Source: Qipengyuania vulgaris
Lineage (GTDB): Bacteria > Pseudomonadota > Alphaproteobacteria > Sphingomonadales > Sphingomonadaceae
Direction: 5' to 3'
DNA: 64,000 nt
Assembly (NCBI GenBank): GCA_000756795.1
Contig: CCSI01000005.1
Coordinates: 1 to 64,000 of the forward strand
Under the pieces are notes generated by a model. The model was not told the origin of the DNA and did not search any database. It saw only the letters and a program-made list of their open reading frames with translations. Of this stretch, positions 26,153 to 38,537 are shown piece by piece. The position numbers and the translations under genes are program-made. How positions within the stretch are numbered: the stretch's first letter is position 1; each line of letters starts with the position of its first letter.

Positions 26153-27214
26153 TCAGGCGGTGGCGGGAAGCCGTGCCTGCATGTCTCCAGGAAGCCCCTT
26201 CACCACGCTGCGGCGGATGGGCGTCCACAGCGCGCTCAGCGTCAGCAGGGCAGAGCCGATGACCAGCGCGGTCAGCGCGAAGTTCAGCTCGACCGCGCCG
26301 AATTCGCGGAACAGGAAGGTCAGCGCAATCAGCACATAGGCGAGGGCCGAGACCAGCAGCGCACGGCGGTCAACGGCCAGTGCCACGAGGCCGAACACGA
26401 TGTAGACTGCAAGCACGCCAATGGCTGCCCCGACACCGATATTGTCGCCGTCGATAACGCCCATGAGGGCGAAAATAGGGTGGGCGATCATCGGCGCTGC
26501 GAGAAGGTGCAGCCAGAAGGCCACGTCGCTACGGCGCGTTTCGCGGCGCGGGTCGCTCATGTCCCAGCGCATGGCGAAGGCAAAGATGACGAGACCGGCC
26601 ACGAAAACGAGGCTGAGGATGATGGTCTCCATATTCGGGTTCTTGGGACCGATGGCCGCCACGATGAGCGCGATGACCGTCCCGGCAATCGCCGCCGTTC
26701 CGGCAGCAATCGTGATGGGGACCATGAAGCGGCGCCAGTGCAGCCATGCCGCGCCGGCAGTCAGCAGGCCGGAGAGCGCAAGCAGCAGCACGCCGACCGT
26801 ATCGGCAGGTGAATTGGTGCCGTCGAAGGTCGCGACGATCAGGCCGACGAAAGTCATGAAAGTGCCGCCCACGAAGGCCAGCAGCAGAATGATGCTCGGC
26901 AGCGCCATGCGCTTCTTGGCGGTGAAGAATTCGGCCAGCATCCATGCCGTGCCCGCGACCAGCGCGGCGCTGACGGGCGAGGGGCCGTTGTTGTTGCTCC
27001 AGATGGCATCGCCGATGGCCGCCATCGCCATCAGCAGGATAACCGCCCCGATGCTGACGAAGATGTCGTTGAAACCGGTGATAAGGCGGAAATGCTCCGC
27101 ATCGGCGGGCACCGCGTCGCGCGAGGCGGCGACATGGGCGCGCAGGGCATTGGCGGCATCGGAGGTGATTGCCCCCGCCGCGACTGCCGAATTCAGGTCT
27201 TCCTGGCTGTACAT
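26153..27214 (-). CDS. Polytopic membrane protein, DUF2157-like
   Basis: The 353-residue protein starts at ATG 27214, eight bases after GGGGAG; the ATG two codons earlier sits too close to the ribosome site. A cytoplasmic N-terminal segment (YSQEDLNSAVAAGAITSDAANALRAHVA) resembles the short domain preceding DUF2157 membrane regions. About ten hydrophobic helices follow from residue 50 onward. A single charged loop (RWDMSDPRRETRRSDV) divides two halves. No transport or catalytic motif is apparent. Confidence 0.8.
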   Translation of the reverse strand: MYSQEDLNSAVAAGAITSDAANALRAHVAASRDAVPADAEHFRLITGFNDIFVSIGAVILLMAMAAIGDAIWSNNNGPSPVSAALVAGTAWMLAEFFTAKKRMALPSIILLLAFVGGTFMTFVGLIVATFDGTNSPADTVGVLLLALSGLLTAGAAWLHWRRFMVPITIAAGTAAIAGTVIALIVAAIGPKNPNMETIILSLVFVAGLVIFAFAMRWDMSDPRRETRRSDVAFWLHLLAAPMIAHPIFALMGVIDGDNIGVGAAIGVLAVYIVFGLVALAVDRRALLVSALAYVLIALTFLFREFGAVELNFALTALVIGSALLTLSALWTPIRRSVVKGLPGDMQARLPATA

Positions 27215-27244
27215 CGCCATTTCTCCCCATTGATGGATGGGCGA

Positions 27245-27273
27245 GACATAGACCTAGTGTATTAATACGTCAA
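27245..27273 (-). promoter_or_regulatory. Promoter of the DUF2157-like membrane gene
   Basis: On the minus strand TTGACG (27273-27268), a 17-base spacer and TATGTC (27250-27245) lie 31 bases upstream of the start codon. The spacer is unusually A/T-rich. A good sigma-70-like match. Confidence 0.55.
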
Positions 27274-27292
27274 TACGGCCCGAGCGCGCAAG

Positions 27293-27330
27293 AAAAAGCC
27301 CCGGCTCGGCAATGCGAACAGGGGCTTTTT
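27293..27330 (-). terminator. Intrinsic terminator after the SDR gene
   Basis: AAAAAGCCCC (27293-27302) pairs perfectly with GGGGCTTTTT (27321-27330), leaving an 18-base loop. It lies 16 bases after the SDR stop. On the minus-strand transcript the hairpin ends in a U-run. Confidence 0.85.
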
Positions 27331-27345
27331 AAAATGCTGCCGAAA

Positions 27346-28275
27346 TCAGCCGCGTGCGCTGCTCGGGCCGGTGCCCGTGACCTTCTGCATAGCGGTGAGG
27401 ATGGCGCCCGACTGTTCCGAACCCGACTGCGGAGCCTTGAGGTTTGAGAACTCGGAAATCTTGTCCCAATTGGCGGCGAAGCCTTCGACAGTACGCTCGC
27501 CATCGGGCAGCCAGACGGCGTCGTTCATGACCGTCCATGCCGAGTGGAAGCCGCCTGCACCCGCGCCCACGATGGCGTTGGTCGGCGCATCTTCGCTGAC
27601 GAGGAAAAGCGCGGCCGGGACCACGTTCACGGGGTCGAAAAGCTTGAAGGCTTCTTCGGGGAAGAGGTCTTCGGTCATGCGCGTGCCCGCAACGGGCGAC
27701 AGCGTGTTGACCTTGATGCCGTATTTCGCGCCTTCGAGCTGCAGGGTCTTGGTGAGGCCTGCGAGGCCGAGCTTGGCTGCGCCGTAGTTCGCCTGGCCGA
27801 AGTTGCCGAACAGGCCGGTCGAGGAAGCGGTCATCAGGATGCGGCCATAGGCCTGCTCGCGCATGGTTTCCCACACGGCCTTGCTGACGTTGGCCGAGCC
27901 GTTGAGGTGCACATCGACGACGAATTCGAAGTCGTCCATGGTCATCTTGGCGAAGGTCTTGTCGCGCAGCACGCCAGCGTTGTTGATGACGATGTGCACG
28001 CCGCCGAACTTCTGCTTGGCGTCGGCGACCATCTTTTCCATCTGCTCGTATTCGGTGACGCTGCCGCCATTCGACATGGCTTCGCCGCCCATCTTCTCGA
28101 TTTCCTCGACGACCTGGAGGGCCATGTCGGAGTGACCGGTGCCATCGCGCGCACCGCCGAGGTCGTTGACGACGACCTTCGCGCCGCGGCGGGCGAGTTC
28201 GAGCGCATATTCGCGGCCCAGGCCCCCGCCTGCACCGGTGACGATGGCTACCTTGTCCTTGAAGTCGATGGTCAT
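27346..28275 (-). CDS. SDR-family 3-hydroxyacyl-CoA dehydrogenase-like oxidoreductase
   Basis: The 309-residue protein is a short-chain dehydrogenase resembling the (3R)-hydroxyacyl-CoA dehydrogenase domain of peroxisomal multifunctional enzyme type 2. The NAD-binding TGAGGGLG motif is at 13-20, and the NDLGG turn supports that subgroup. [11 protein letters not shown] (98-108) and the catalytic Ser151/152-Tyr164-Lys168 set ([18 protein letters not shown]) are present. The C-terminal extension beyond about 260 is longer than in minimal SDRs. It probably acts in fatty-acid beta-oxidation. A terminator closes the unit; the gene stands alone. Confidence 0.88.
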   Translation of the reverse strand: MTIDFKDKVAIVTGAGGGLGREYALELARRGAKVVVNDLGGARDGTGHSDMALQVVEEIEKMGGEAMSNGGSVTEYEQMEKMVADAKQKFGGVHIVINNAGVLRDKTFAKMTMDDFEFVVDVHLNGSANVSKAVWETMREQAYGRILMTASSTGLFGNFGQANYGAAKLGLAGLTKTLQLEGAKYGIKVNTLSPVAGTRMTEDLFPEEAFKLFDPVNVVPAALFLVSEDAPTNAIVGAGAGGFHSAWTVMNDAVWLPDGERTVEGFAANWDKISEFSNLKAPQSGSEQSGAILTAMQKVTGTGPSSARG

Positions 28276-28405
28276 GTGGGGGCTCCTGCTCTTGGTTGTT
28301 TGTCGTTTACGTAAAGGTCAATTGCGCCAGCGGACTGCCACTTTCCCTTCGCACATGCAACAGGGGGCGCGGCGAAGCGCGATGCCGTAGGGTCAGGATG
28401 CGCGC

Positions 28406-29089
28406 CTAGAGGCGAAGAAGGGCAGGAATCAGCCCTTCCAGCGAATCAATCGCTGCGTCGGCGCCAAGTTCCTCCGCCGTGCCGTCGCAATAGCCATAGC
28501 ACGCCGAAACTGCAGGGACGCCCGCCGCGCGGGCTGCTTTCATGTCGTAACTGCTGTCGCCGATGAAGACGGTGCGCCCGCCGCCGCCCAGTTCGCGCGC
28601 CTTGAGAATGGGATCGGGCGCGGGCTTGGCGATATGCTTTCCGTCGGGCCCCTTGCCGAGGCTGTCGCCGCCGATGACGAAGGCGAAGCGGTCGACAAGG
28701 CCAAGCTCGCCGAGGATACCACGCGCGAACTGTTCGAACTTGTTGGTCACCACGCCAACGGTCACTCCCAGCGCGGCCAGTTCGTCCAGAACCTCCACCG
28801 CATGGGGGTAAGGCCTTGTATGAACCGCGTAATTCTCGCCGTAATAGGTGAGCATCGCCTTGTAGAGCTTGCGGAATTCCTCATGCGCCAACCCGCCTTG
28901 GGCATCCACCGCTTGCTTCAACATGATTTTCGCCCCGCCGCCAATGAGGTCGGTTGCGCTTTCGATGGGGACCGTCGCGAAACCGCCCAGCGCCAGCGCG
29001 TGGTTGACTGCCGTGCCGAGGTCGCGGTGCGTTTCGAGGAGAGTGCCATCGAGGTCGAAGGCGACGATATCGAAGGGAAAATCAGCCAT
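28406..29089 (-). CDS. gph: HAD-family phosphoglycolate phosphatase
   Basis: The 227-residue hydrolase has the HAD nucleophile motif FDLDGTLLE at residues 11-19. Motif II is in VGVVTNKF, the Lys lies in the KPAPDPILKARELG block and motif III is FIGDSSYDMKAARAAG. The cap domain is the helical C1 type. The start is the ATG at 29089, inside a much longer open frame that runs antisense through glmU. The family removes 2-phosphoglycolate, for example after DNA repair, but related sugar-phosphate phosphatases cannot be excluded. It diverges from glmU. Confidence 0.88.
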   Translation of the reverse strand: MADFPFDIVAFDLDGTLLETHRDLGTAVNHALALGGFATVPIESATDLIGGGAKIMLKQAVDAQGGLAHEEFRKLYKAMLTYYGENYAVHTRPYPHAVEVLDELAALGVTVGVVTNKFEQFARGILGELGLVDRFAFVIGGDSLGKGPDGKHIAKPAPDPILKARELGGGGRTVFIGDSSYDMKAARAAGVPAVSACYGYCDGTAEELGADAAIDSLEGLIPALLRL

Positions 29090-29150
29090 TGGGCTCGAAC
29101 TGCAGGATGGTTCTTCAAACTGCAAGCGATTGGTGGCATGGCCCCTTTCC

Positions 29151-30515
29151 ATGAACAAAAGCAGAGATTTCGCCGTCGTCATTCTCGCAGCCGGCAAGGG
29201 GTCGCGCCTCAAGAGCGGGATGCACAAGGTGCTCCACAACATCGCCGGGCGCCCGATCATCGAGCATTTGATGGCGCAGGTCGCCATCGTCCAGCCGGCG
29301 AAGACCATCGTCATCGTGGGCGACGAGCGGCAGCAGGTCATCGACCAGGTGTCCGACCGCGCAACCTGCGTGGTGCAGGAACCGCAGCTCGGCACGGGCC
29401 ATGCGGTGGCGCAGGCGAAGGAAGCGCTCGAGGGCTTCGATGGCGATGTCATCATGCTGCTGGGCGATGCGCCCTTCATCACCGCCGTGACGATGATTGA
29501 AATGCTCGAGCGTCTGCGCGCGGCCGACGAACCTGCCGTGGTGGTGCTCGGCTTCGAGCCGGACGATGCGCTGCAATATGGCCGCGTCATCACCCATGCC
29601 GACATGACCATCGAGAAAATGGTCGAATTCAAGGACGCCAACGAGGCCGAACGCGCCACGCGCCTGTGCAATTCGGGCCTGATGGCGGCCAAGAGCGGTG
29701 ACCTGTTCGACTTGCTCCAGCGCGTCGACAACAACAATGCGCAGGGTGAGTATTACCTGCCCGACATCGTCAATGTGGCGGTAGCCGACGGGCGCACCTG
29801 TGCTGCCGTGGTGGCCGAGAAGCCCGAGGAAGTCCTCGGCATCAATTCGCGCAAGGAACTCGCCGCGGCAGAGCGCCAGTGGCAGGAACTGCGCCGCGAG
29901 GAAGCGTTGGAGAATGGTGTCACACTGAAGGCGCCCGACACGGTGTTCTTCAGTTATGACACCGAGCTCGCGACCGATGTGACCATCGAGCCCAATGTCG
30001 TCTTCGGCCCCGGCGTGAAGGTCGAACGCGGCGCGCGCATCCGCGCTTTCAGCCATCTTGAGGGCGCGCATGTCGGCGAGGATTGCGAAGTCGGACCCTA
30101 TGCCCGCCTGCGTCCCGGCGCGGTGATGGAAAAGACCAGCAAGGTCGGCAATTTCGTCGAAATGAAGAAAGCCGTGCTGGGCGAGGGCGCCAAGGCCAAC
30201 CACCTTACGTATCTCGGCGATGCCACGGTGGGGGCTGGCGCGAATATCGGCGCAGGCACCATCACCTGCAATTACGACGGCTATTTCAAGCACCAAACCA
30301 AGATTGGCGAGCGTGCCTTCATCGGCTCCAACAGCGCGCTGATTGCACCGGTCGAAATAGGCGCCGATGCGATTGTCGCAGCCGGTAGCGCGGTCAGCCG
30401 CGATGTCGCGGCAGGCGAACTGCGCATGGTCCGCGCCGAGCAGATGGTTAAGCCGGGCTGGGCTGACCGCTTCCATGACACGATGAAAAAGAAGAAGGCG
30501 GCGGAGAAGAAGTGA
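29151..30515 (+). CDS. glmU: Bifunctional GlmU: UDP-GlcNAc pyrophosphorylase / glucosamine-1-phosphate acetyltransferase
   Basis: The 454-residue enzyme supplies UDP-GlcNAc for peptidoglycan and LPS. The N-terminal nucleotidyltransferase carries LAAGKGSRLKSGMHKVLH, LGTGHAV and LLGDAPF. The C-terminal left-handed beta-helix is the acetyltransferase, with YARLRPG, KVGNFVEMKKA, the catalytic His in KANHLTYLGDA and GTITCNYDGYFKHQT. The start ATG at 29151 gives MNKSRDFAVVILAAGKG. Its stop overlaps the GTG of the following small gene. Confidence 0.98.
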   Translation: MNKSRDFAVVILAAGKGSRLKSGMHKVLHNIAGRPIIEHLMAQVAIVQPAKTIVIVGDERQQVIDQVSDRATCVVQEPQLGTGHAVAQAKEALEGFDGDVIMLLGDAPFITAVTMIEMLERLRAADEPAVVVLGFEPDDALQYGRVITHADMTIEKMVEFKDANEAERATRLCNSGLMAAKSGDLFDLLQRVDNNNAQGEYYLPDIVNVAVADGRTCAAVVAEKPEEVLGINSRKELAAAERQWQELRREEALENGVTLKAPDTVFFSYDTELATDVTIEPNVVFGPGVKVERGARIRAFSHLEGAHVGEDCEVGPYARLRPGAVMEKTSKVGNFVEMKKAVLGEGAKANHLTYLGDATVGAGANIGAGTITCNYDGYFKHQTKIGERAFIGSNSALIAPVEIGADAIVAAGSAVSRDVAAGELRMVRAEQMVKPGWADRFHDTMKKKKAAEKK

Positions 30516-30784
30516 CGGAGGAGGCCTGCTGGCTATGCGAGCGCCCGCTTGGGCGGCGCGTCCAGCAGCATCATCCGGTGCCCAAATCCAAGAAGGGGCG
30601 CGAGACGGTTCCCGTCCATCCCATCTGCCACAAGACCGTGTACAAGGTTTTTACCAATGCGGAACTGGCGCGGTTCGGGGATGATCGGGCGCGGCTGATC
30701 GAGAACGAGGAGCTGGCGAAATTCCTGCGCTGGATTGCGGACAAGCCGCCCGATTTCAACGCCCCCGTTCGCCGCAGCCGATAG
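30512..30784 (+). CDS. HNH-like zinc mini-protein (90 aa)
   Basis: A 90-residue protein with CWLCER at residue 6, a paired HH in QQHHPVPKSKKGR near residue 20, and HPICHKTVYKVF near 36. This CxxC...HH...HxxC layout resembles the HNH/beta-beta-alpha-metal fold. It starts with a GTG overlapping the glmU TGA (GTGA), so it is co-translated with glmU. Whether it retains nuclease activity is uncertain; it lacks the usual downstream restriction or phage context. Confidence 0.7.
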   Translation: MTEEACWLCERPLGRRVQQHHPVPKSKKGRETVPVHPICHKTVYKVFTNAELARFGDDRARLIENEELAKFLRWIADKPPDFNAPVRRSR

Positions 30785-30786
30785 CA

Positions 30787-30814
30787 AAAGGGCGGCCCGC
30801 GCGGACCGCCCTTT
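30787..30814. terminator. Bidirectional terminator between HNH-like gene and S9 peptidase
   Basis: AAAGGGCGG (30787-30795) pairs with CCGCCCTTT (30806-30814) around a 10-base loop, with A and T flanks. It separates two convergent genes. Confidence 0.85.
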
Positions 30815-30835
30815 CGTCTGGCAAAGAGAACGCGC

Positions 30836-32968
30836 TTACTCGCTCTCGTTGTCGTCCATCAGGCGCTGCATCAGGTAAACCATCTGAAGGGCCTGCAGCT
30901 TGGCGCGCTGTTCGTTGTCGACACCGCCCGAGTGGCCGCCCGTCATGTCCTCGTAATACCAGTAATCCTGGCCGAGTTCCTTGAGCTTGGCCGCAGCCTT
31001 GCGGGCATGGGCCGGGTGGGTGCGGTCGTCGGCGGTCGAGGCCCAGAGGAAGGGGGCGGGGTAGTCCACGCCCTCGACAATCTTCTGGTAGGGCGAATAG
31101 CCCTCGATCCAAGCACGCTGTTCGGGGATGCGCGGGTCGCCATATTCGCCGATCCAAGAAGCGCCGCGACCGATCAGGTGATAGCGCAGCATGTCGAACA
31201 GCGGGATGGCGACGATGGCCGCATCGAAGGCCTCGGGAGCCTGCGTGAAGGCAGTGCCGACCAGCAGGCCGCCTTGACTGCCGCCCTGGATGCCGAGCTG
31301 GCCCGGATTGGTGATGCCGCGCGCGACCGCGTCCTTGCCGACTGCGATGAAGTCGTCCCAAGTGCGCTGCTTGTTCTCGCGAATGGCGCTCTGGTGCCAG
31401 CCCGGGCCGAATTCGCCGCCGCCGCGCAGGTTGGCGAGGATGAAGGCGCCGCCTTTCTCGATCCACATCTTGCCGGTCAGCGAGCGGTAGCTCGGCAGCT
31501 GCGAGACCTGGAAGCCGCCATAGCCATAGAGCAGGGTCGGCGTGGTGCCGTCCATTTCCATGCCCTTGGGCTTCACAAGGAAATAGGGGATTTTCGCGCC
31601 GTCGGGGCTGGTCGCCTCGAACTGTTCGACTTCCATGCCCGTGCTGTCGAAATAGCTCGGCGAGGTCTTGAGCACCTGCGGGTCGCCGCTCCCGTCCGAA
31701 TACCACAGCGTGCTGGGCGTTAGGAAATCGGTCGAGGTAAACATGATTTCGTCGGTTTCGGACGAGGTGGTCTGGACGCTCAATGTCGCATTGTCGGGCA
31801 GCGTGACTTCACGCTGGACCCACTCGCCGTCCTCGAAATCGATTTTCACGACCTTGCCGACGACATTGTCGAGGATGGCCATGTAGGCGCTGTTGGCGGT
31901 CGCACCGCCGCCGCGCTTGGTCTGGCGTTCGGCGGGTGCCCAGACGAGGGTCTTCTTCGCGCCATTGGGGTCGCGCTTGAACTCCTCGAGGTCGATGGCA
32001 ATCAGCGAGTCCGCCGGGAAGGTCTGGCCTTGCGTTTCCCAGTCGACATCGGTCGACATGGTGATGTGCCCATCGACGATGCCGCCGAAATTGGCCTTCT
32101 TCGGCATGTCGAGTTCGAGCCACTCGCCATCGTGCCAGACGTAGTTGATGCTTTCGTGGAAGCTGATGGCGCGGAAGGCGGTGCGGCCGTGAACCACGCC
32201 CTTGTTGTCGCGGATGAGGCCTGCGCCCGCCCAAACATCGCTCGCCTTACCACGAAACAGCTCGGTCGCTTCGGAAAGCGGCGTGCCGCGCTTCCAGACG
32301 CGGGTGGTGAAGGGGTACTCACTTTCGGTAATGGTGCCGCCGCCGAAGTCGCGGCTGACCAGCAGCGTGTCCTCATCGAGCCACTGGACGCCGCCCTGGC
32401 TCTTTTCCTCGATCACAAAGCCGCCTTCCACGAATTGCTTCGTGGTCATGTCGAATTCGCGCAGGATGGTGGCATCCTCGCCTCCGTCGGAGAGCGCAAT
32501 CATGCACAGGCGCTGGTCGGGCGGAAGGCAGGAGCTGCCCTTGTAGACCCATTCCTTGCCTTCGGCAGCGGCGAGCGCGTCGACATCGAGGATGGTTTCC
32601 CAGACCGGGTTGTCGGTCTTGTAGCTGTCCAGCGTGGTGCGGCGCAGGATGCCCTTGGGGTTCTGCTTGTCCTGCCAGAAATTGTAGAGCCCGTCTTTGC
32701 GGATGGAGACATAGGGGACGCGGTCCTCGGCATCGAGGATGGCCAGCGCCTCGGCGGTCAGCTCGTCGAAACGGGGATCTTGCGCCATATGCGCCATGGT
32801 GCGGTTATTTTCCGCCCGCACCCAGTCGAGCGCTTCGTCACTGCGCGCCTCTTCAAGCCAGATGAAGGGGTCTTCGTCAGGGCCGGGAACGCCGTCCTGT
32901 GCAGTTGCCATAGTCGTCATGCCCAATGCCAGAGCAGCGCCGAGCGCCGCAGTCGATACCAATTTCAT
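30836..32968 (-). CDS. Prolyl oligopeptidase family (S9) serine peptidase, exported
   Basis: The 710-residue protein has a cleavable signal peptide (MKLVSTAALGAALALGMTTMATAQDG, cut near residue 23). A beta-propeller domain (about 60-430) precedes an alpha/beta-hydrolase domain. The catalytic Ser lies in GGSQGGLLVG, Asp in TADDRTHPAHARK and His in MTGGHSGG, giving the full triad. The GGFQVSQLPSYRSLTGKMWIEKGG block is typical of S9A peptidases. It cleaves short peptides after proline in the periplasm. The ATG at 32968 is chosen for the signal peptide. Confidence 0.92.
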   Translation of the reverse strand: MKLVSTAALGAALALGMTTMATAQDGVPGPDEDPFIWLEEARSDEALDWVRAENNRTMAHMAQDPRFDELTAEALAILDAEDRVPYVSIRKDGLYNFWQDKQNPKGILRRTTLDSYKTDNPVWETILDVDALAAAEGKEWVYKGSSCLPPDQRLCMIALSDGGEDATILREFDMTTKQFVEGGFVIEEKSQGGVQWLDEDTLLVSRDFGGGTITESEYPFTTRVWKRGTPLSEATELFRGKASDVWAGAGLIRDNKGVVHGRTAFRAISFHESINYVWHDGEWLELDMPKKANFGGIVDGHITMSTDVDWETQGQTFPADSLIAIDLEEFKRDPNGAKKTLVWAPAERQTKRGGGATANSAYMAILDNVVGKVVKIDFEDGEWVQREVTLPDNATLSVQTTSSETDEIMFTSTDFLTPSTLWYSDGSGDPQVLKTSPSYFDSTGMEVEQFEATSPDGAKIPYFLVKPKGMEMDGTTPTLLYGYGGFQVSQLPSYRSLTGKMWIEKGGAFILANLRGGGEFGPGWHQSAIRENKQRTWDDFIAVGKDAVARGITNPGQLGIQGGSQGGLLVGTAFTQAPEAFDAAIVAIPLFDMLRYHLIGRGASWIGEYGDPRIPEQRAWIEGYSPYQKIVEGVDYPAPFLWASTADDRTHPAHARKAAAKLKELGQDYWYYEDMTGGHSGGVDNEQRAKLQALQMVYLMQRLMDDNESE

Positions 32969-33069
32969 CAGATTGCAGTCCCTTGTCCCAAAACTGGTGC
33001 AGTGTTGCGGGCAGGCAAGAGAAGGGCAAGGGCGTTCGACCACCTTATCAAGCAGTTGGTCGAACGAAA

Positions 33070-33095
33070 AAGGGCGACCCCGCGGGGCCGCCCTT
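33070..33095 (-). terminator. Terminator of the F1 ATP synthase operon
   Basis: AAGGGCG (33070-33076) pairs with CGCCCTT (33089-33095), with an inner CCCC/GGGG stem. On the minus-strand transcript it is followed by a U-run. It lies 27 bases after the atpC stop. Confidence 0.85.
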
Positions 33096-33121
33096 GTTCA
33101 ATCAATTGTGCGAGGGGTTAT

Positions 33122-33379
33122 TCAGCCTTCGACGTGTTCCGCGAGGACCGTCAGACCATTTTCGCCGACTTCGGCGAAACCGCCGCGGACTTCGATGGTC
33201 TCGGGCGCGCCGCCTTCGGTCTTGTAGACCTGGACTTCGCCGTCGCGGATGGTCGACATGAAGGGCGCATGGCCCTCCAGCACGCCGAATTCGCCTTCCG
33301 CACCGGGGACGACGACCATGTGGACGTCTTCGGAACGGACCAGCTTGGCCGGCGTGACGAGTTCGAAGTGGAGGGCCAT
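33122..33379 (-). CDS. atpC: F1 ATP synthase epsilon subunit
   Basis: The 85-residue epsilon subunit consists of the N-terminal beta-sandwich only: [49 protein letters not shown]. The C-terminal helical domain that inhibits ATPase activity in E. coli is absent, as in several alphaproteobacteria. The ATG at 33379 lies 4 bases after atpD. It couples the central stalk to rotation. Confidence 0.95.
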   Translation of the reverse strand: MALHFELVTPAKLVRSEDVHMVVVPGAEGEFGVLEGHAPFMSTIRDGEVQVYKTEGGAPETIEVRGGFAEVGENGLTVLAEHVEG

Positions 33380-33383
33380 TGTC

Positions 33384-35223
<1,840 letters not shown>

Positions 35224-35236
35224 GTGTGGTCGTCCT

Positions 35237-36109
35237 TTAGAGAGCTTCTGCACCGGCGATGATTTCAATCAGCTCGGTGGTAATGGCGGCCTGGCGGCTG
35301 CGGTTGTACTGGATGGTCAGCTTGTTGATGAGGTCGCCTGCATTGCGCGTAGCGTTGTCCATCGCGGTCATCGAGGCACCCTGTTCGGAAGCCTCGCGTT
35401 CCAGCAGCGAACCGAAGACCTGGGTCTTCACATAGCGCGGCAGCAAATCTTCGAGGATTTCCTCTTCGCCCGGCTCGTATTCGACGACTGCATCACCACC
35501 GGTGGCATCGCCTTCGGGGGCGGGCACGGGAATAAGCTGGTCGACGGTCGGGTCCTGCGCGAGGGCCGACTTGAAGACGGGATAGATGAGGTGGGCGACA
35601 TCGAATTCGCCCTTCTCGAAACGCTCGATCAGATCGTCGGCAATCTGCTCTGCCTCTTCGAAGCCCGGGTTGCGGACTTCGGAGGTGTCGAAGTGCTTTT
35701 CGATGCGGTCGGCATAGTCGCGCTTGATGGGCGCACGGCCCTTCTTGCCGACGAGGTAGAAGGATACGTCCTTGCCCTCGGCGATCAGCGACTTCGCCTT
35801 GGCCTTGGCAGCCTTGACGATGTTGGCGTTAAGACCGCCGCACAGGCCCTTGTCGGTGTTGACGACCACCAGCAGGTGGCGCTTTTCCGATCCGGTGCCC
35901 GCGAGCAGCTTCGGCGCGCTGTCGCCGCTCACCTTGCTGGCAAGGCTGGCCATCACGCCCGACAGCCGCTCGGCATAGGGGCGTGCGGCTTCGGCAGCGG
36001 CCTGCGCACGGCGCAGCTTGGCCGCAGCGACCATCTGCTTGGCCTTGGTGATCTTCTGGGTCGACTTGACCGAGTTGATCCGGCCCTTGAGTTCCTTGAG
36101 TGAAGCCAC
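35237..36109 (-). CDS. atpG: F1 ATP synthase gamma subunit
   Basis: The 290-residue rotor subunit begins [35 protein letters not shown] and ends in the paired coiled helix with [50 protein letters not shown]. Both ends form the coiled-coil shaft. An insertion-like acidic stretch (about 190-215, [22 protein letters not shown]) lies in the Rossmann part. The GTG at 36109, eight bases after GGAGG, is the start; upstream residues in the open frame fall in the repeat element. Confidence 0.96.
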   Translation of the reverse strand: MASLKELKGRINSVKSTQKITKAKQMVAAAKLRRAQAAAEAARPYAERLSGVMASLASKVSGDSAPKLLAGTGSEKRHLLVVVNTDKGLCGGLNANIVKAAKAKAKSLIAEGKDVSFYLVGKKGRAPIKRDYADRIEKHFDTSEVRNPGFEEAEQIADDLIERFEKGEFDVAHLIYPVFKSALAQDPTVDQLIPVPAPEGDATGGDAVVEYEPGEEEILEDLLPRYVKTQVFGSLLEREASEQGASMTAMDNATRNAGDLINKLTIQYNRSRQAAITTELIEIIAGAEAL

Positions 36110-36134
36110 TCCGTGGTCCTCCGTTTCCCTTGTT

Positions 36135-36204
36135 GTCATTCCCGCGGAAGCGGGAACCCATGTCCGAACTTTGGTCCCTGGGTCCCCGCTTTCGCGGGGA
36201 TGAC
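36135..36204. repeat. Palindromic repeat element between atpG and atpA
   Basis: A 70-bp compound inverted repeat. Outer arms GTCATTCCCGC (36135-36145) and GCGGGGATGAC (36194-36204) mirror each other with one mismatch. Nested inside are the hairpin TTCCCGC/GCGGGAA (36139-36145/36150-36156, loop GGAA), ACCCA/TGGGT (36156-36160/36179-36183) and CCCCGC/GCGGGG (36184-36189/36194-36199, loop TTTC). It lies in the transcribed gap between two operon genes. Elements with these stems are scattered in many proteobacterial genomes; this placement is from memory, not from this window. Confidence 0.8.
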
Positions 36205-36234
36205 GAGGGTGGGGTTGATTACAATCCTAACGAA

Positions 36235-37776
<1,542 letters not shown>

Positions 37777-38331
37777 TTAAGCCTTCATGGCCTGGGAGAG
37801 CGAATTGAGACGGGTGCGGATCGAGCCATCAATGCGCTTCGATCCGATGGTGACGACGAGGCCGCCGAGCAAATCGGGGTCGACCTTCGTGGAAAGTTTG
37901 ACAGTACGGCCTTCGCGGGCCGTCAGCTTGGCCTTGAGGTCGGCGAGCTGCGCGTCGGTCAGCGCGTGGGCGCTGGTGACTTCGGCTGCGACTTCGCCGC
38001 GCTGGGCAGCGGCAATCGCGCGGAAGGCGCGGATGATACCGGACAGCTGGCCCAGCCGGCGGTTCTGCGCCAGCGTGCCGAGGAAGTTCTGCGTCAGATC
38101 CGACAGGCCCATGATGGCCGAAACGCCCCACAGGGCCTTTTCGGCCTGGGCGCGGGTGACGCGCGGGTTGGTGGTGAGCATTTTGAGCTCGGGCGATTCG
38201 GCCAGACCAGCTTCGAGCTTGTCCATGTCCGATTCGACCGCGGTCACGGTCCCTGCCTCGCTGGCAAGATCGAACAGGGCCGAAGCGTAACGTCCAGCAA
38301 GGCTAGCCTTGATACCGGCGGAAATTTCCAC
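37777..38331 (-). CDS. atpH: F1 ATP synthase delta subunit
   Basis: The 184-residue OSCP-like subunit connects F1 to the peripheral stalk. The N-terminal bundle begins with [20 protein letters not shown]; the C-terminal signature [43 protein letters not shown] is complete. The start is GTG at 38331; additional upstream in-frame codons lack a ribosome site. It is the first gene of the F1 operon atpH-A-G-lipoprotein-D-C, and the Fo genes are encoded elsewhere, as usual in alphaproteobacteria. Confidence 0.96.
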   Translation of the reverse strand: MEISAGIKASLAGRYASALFDLASEAGTVTAVESDMDKLEAGLAESPELKMLTTNPRVTRAQAEKALWGVSAIMGLSDLTQNFLGTLAQNRRLGQLSGIIRAFRAIAAAQRGEVAAEVTSAHALTDAQLADLKAKLTAREGRTVKLSTKVDPDLLGGLVVTIGSKRIDGSIRTRLNSLSQAMKA

Positions 38332-38499
38332 GCGTCTCTCGTCCTCTAGGGTCGGAAAAAAATTCTTTGCGGCCACGCCGTGTAGCAAGCGAAAATGAGT
38401 CGCTCCGGCAAGGTTGGCGCGCGCCTAGCAAAGCCCTCTCGGCAAGGCAACCCGAGTCAGGCGCACAAACATGGACTCTCGGACAAGGTGACGTAGAAT

Positions 38500-38516
38500 G
38501 GTCTCAAATCGAGACC
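38500..38516 (+). other. Hairpin in the leader of the TauD-like gene
   Basis: GGTCTC (38500-38505) and GAGACC (38511-38516) are perfect inverted repeats around AAATC. They end 9 bases before the GAGAGGAG ribosome site. It could be a dimeric-regulator operator or a leader stem. Confidence 0.45.
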
Positions 38517-38537
38517 TGTTGCGAGAGGAGAGGCGCG

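Noticed and set aside
28406-29737. A 443-codon version of gph
   Set aside because: The extra N-terminal codons run antisense through glmU; HAD motif I lies right after the ATG at 29089.
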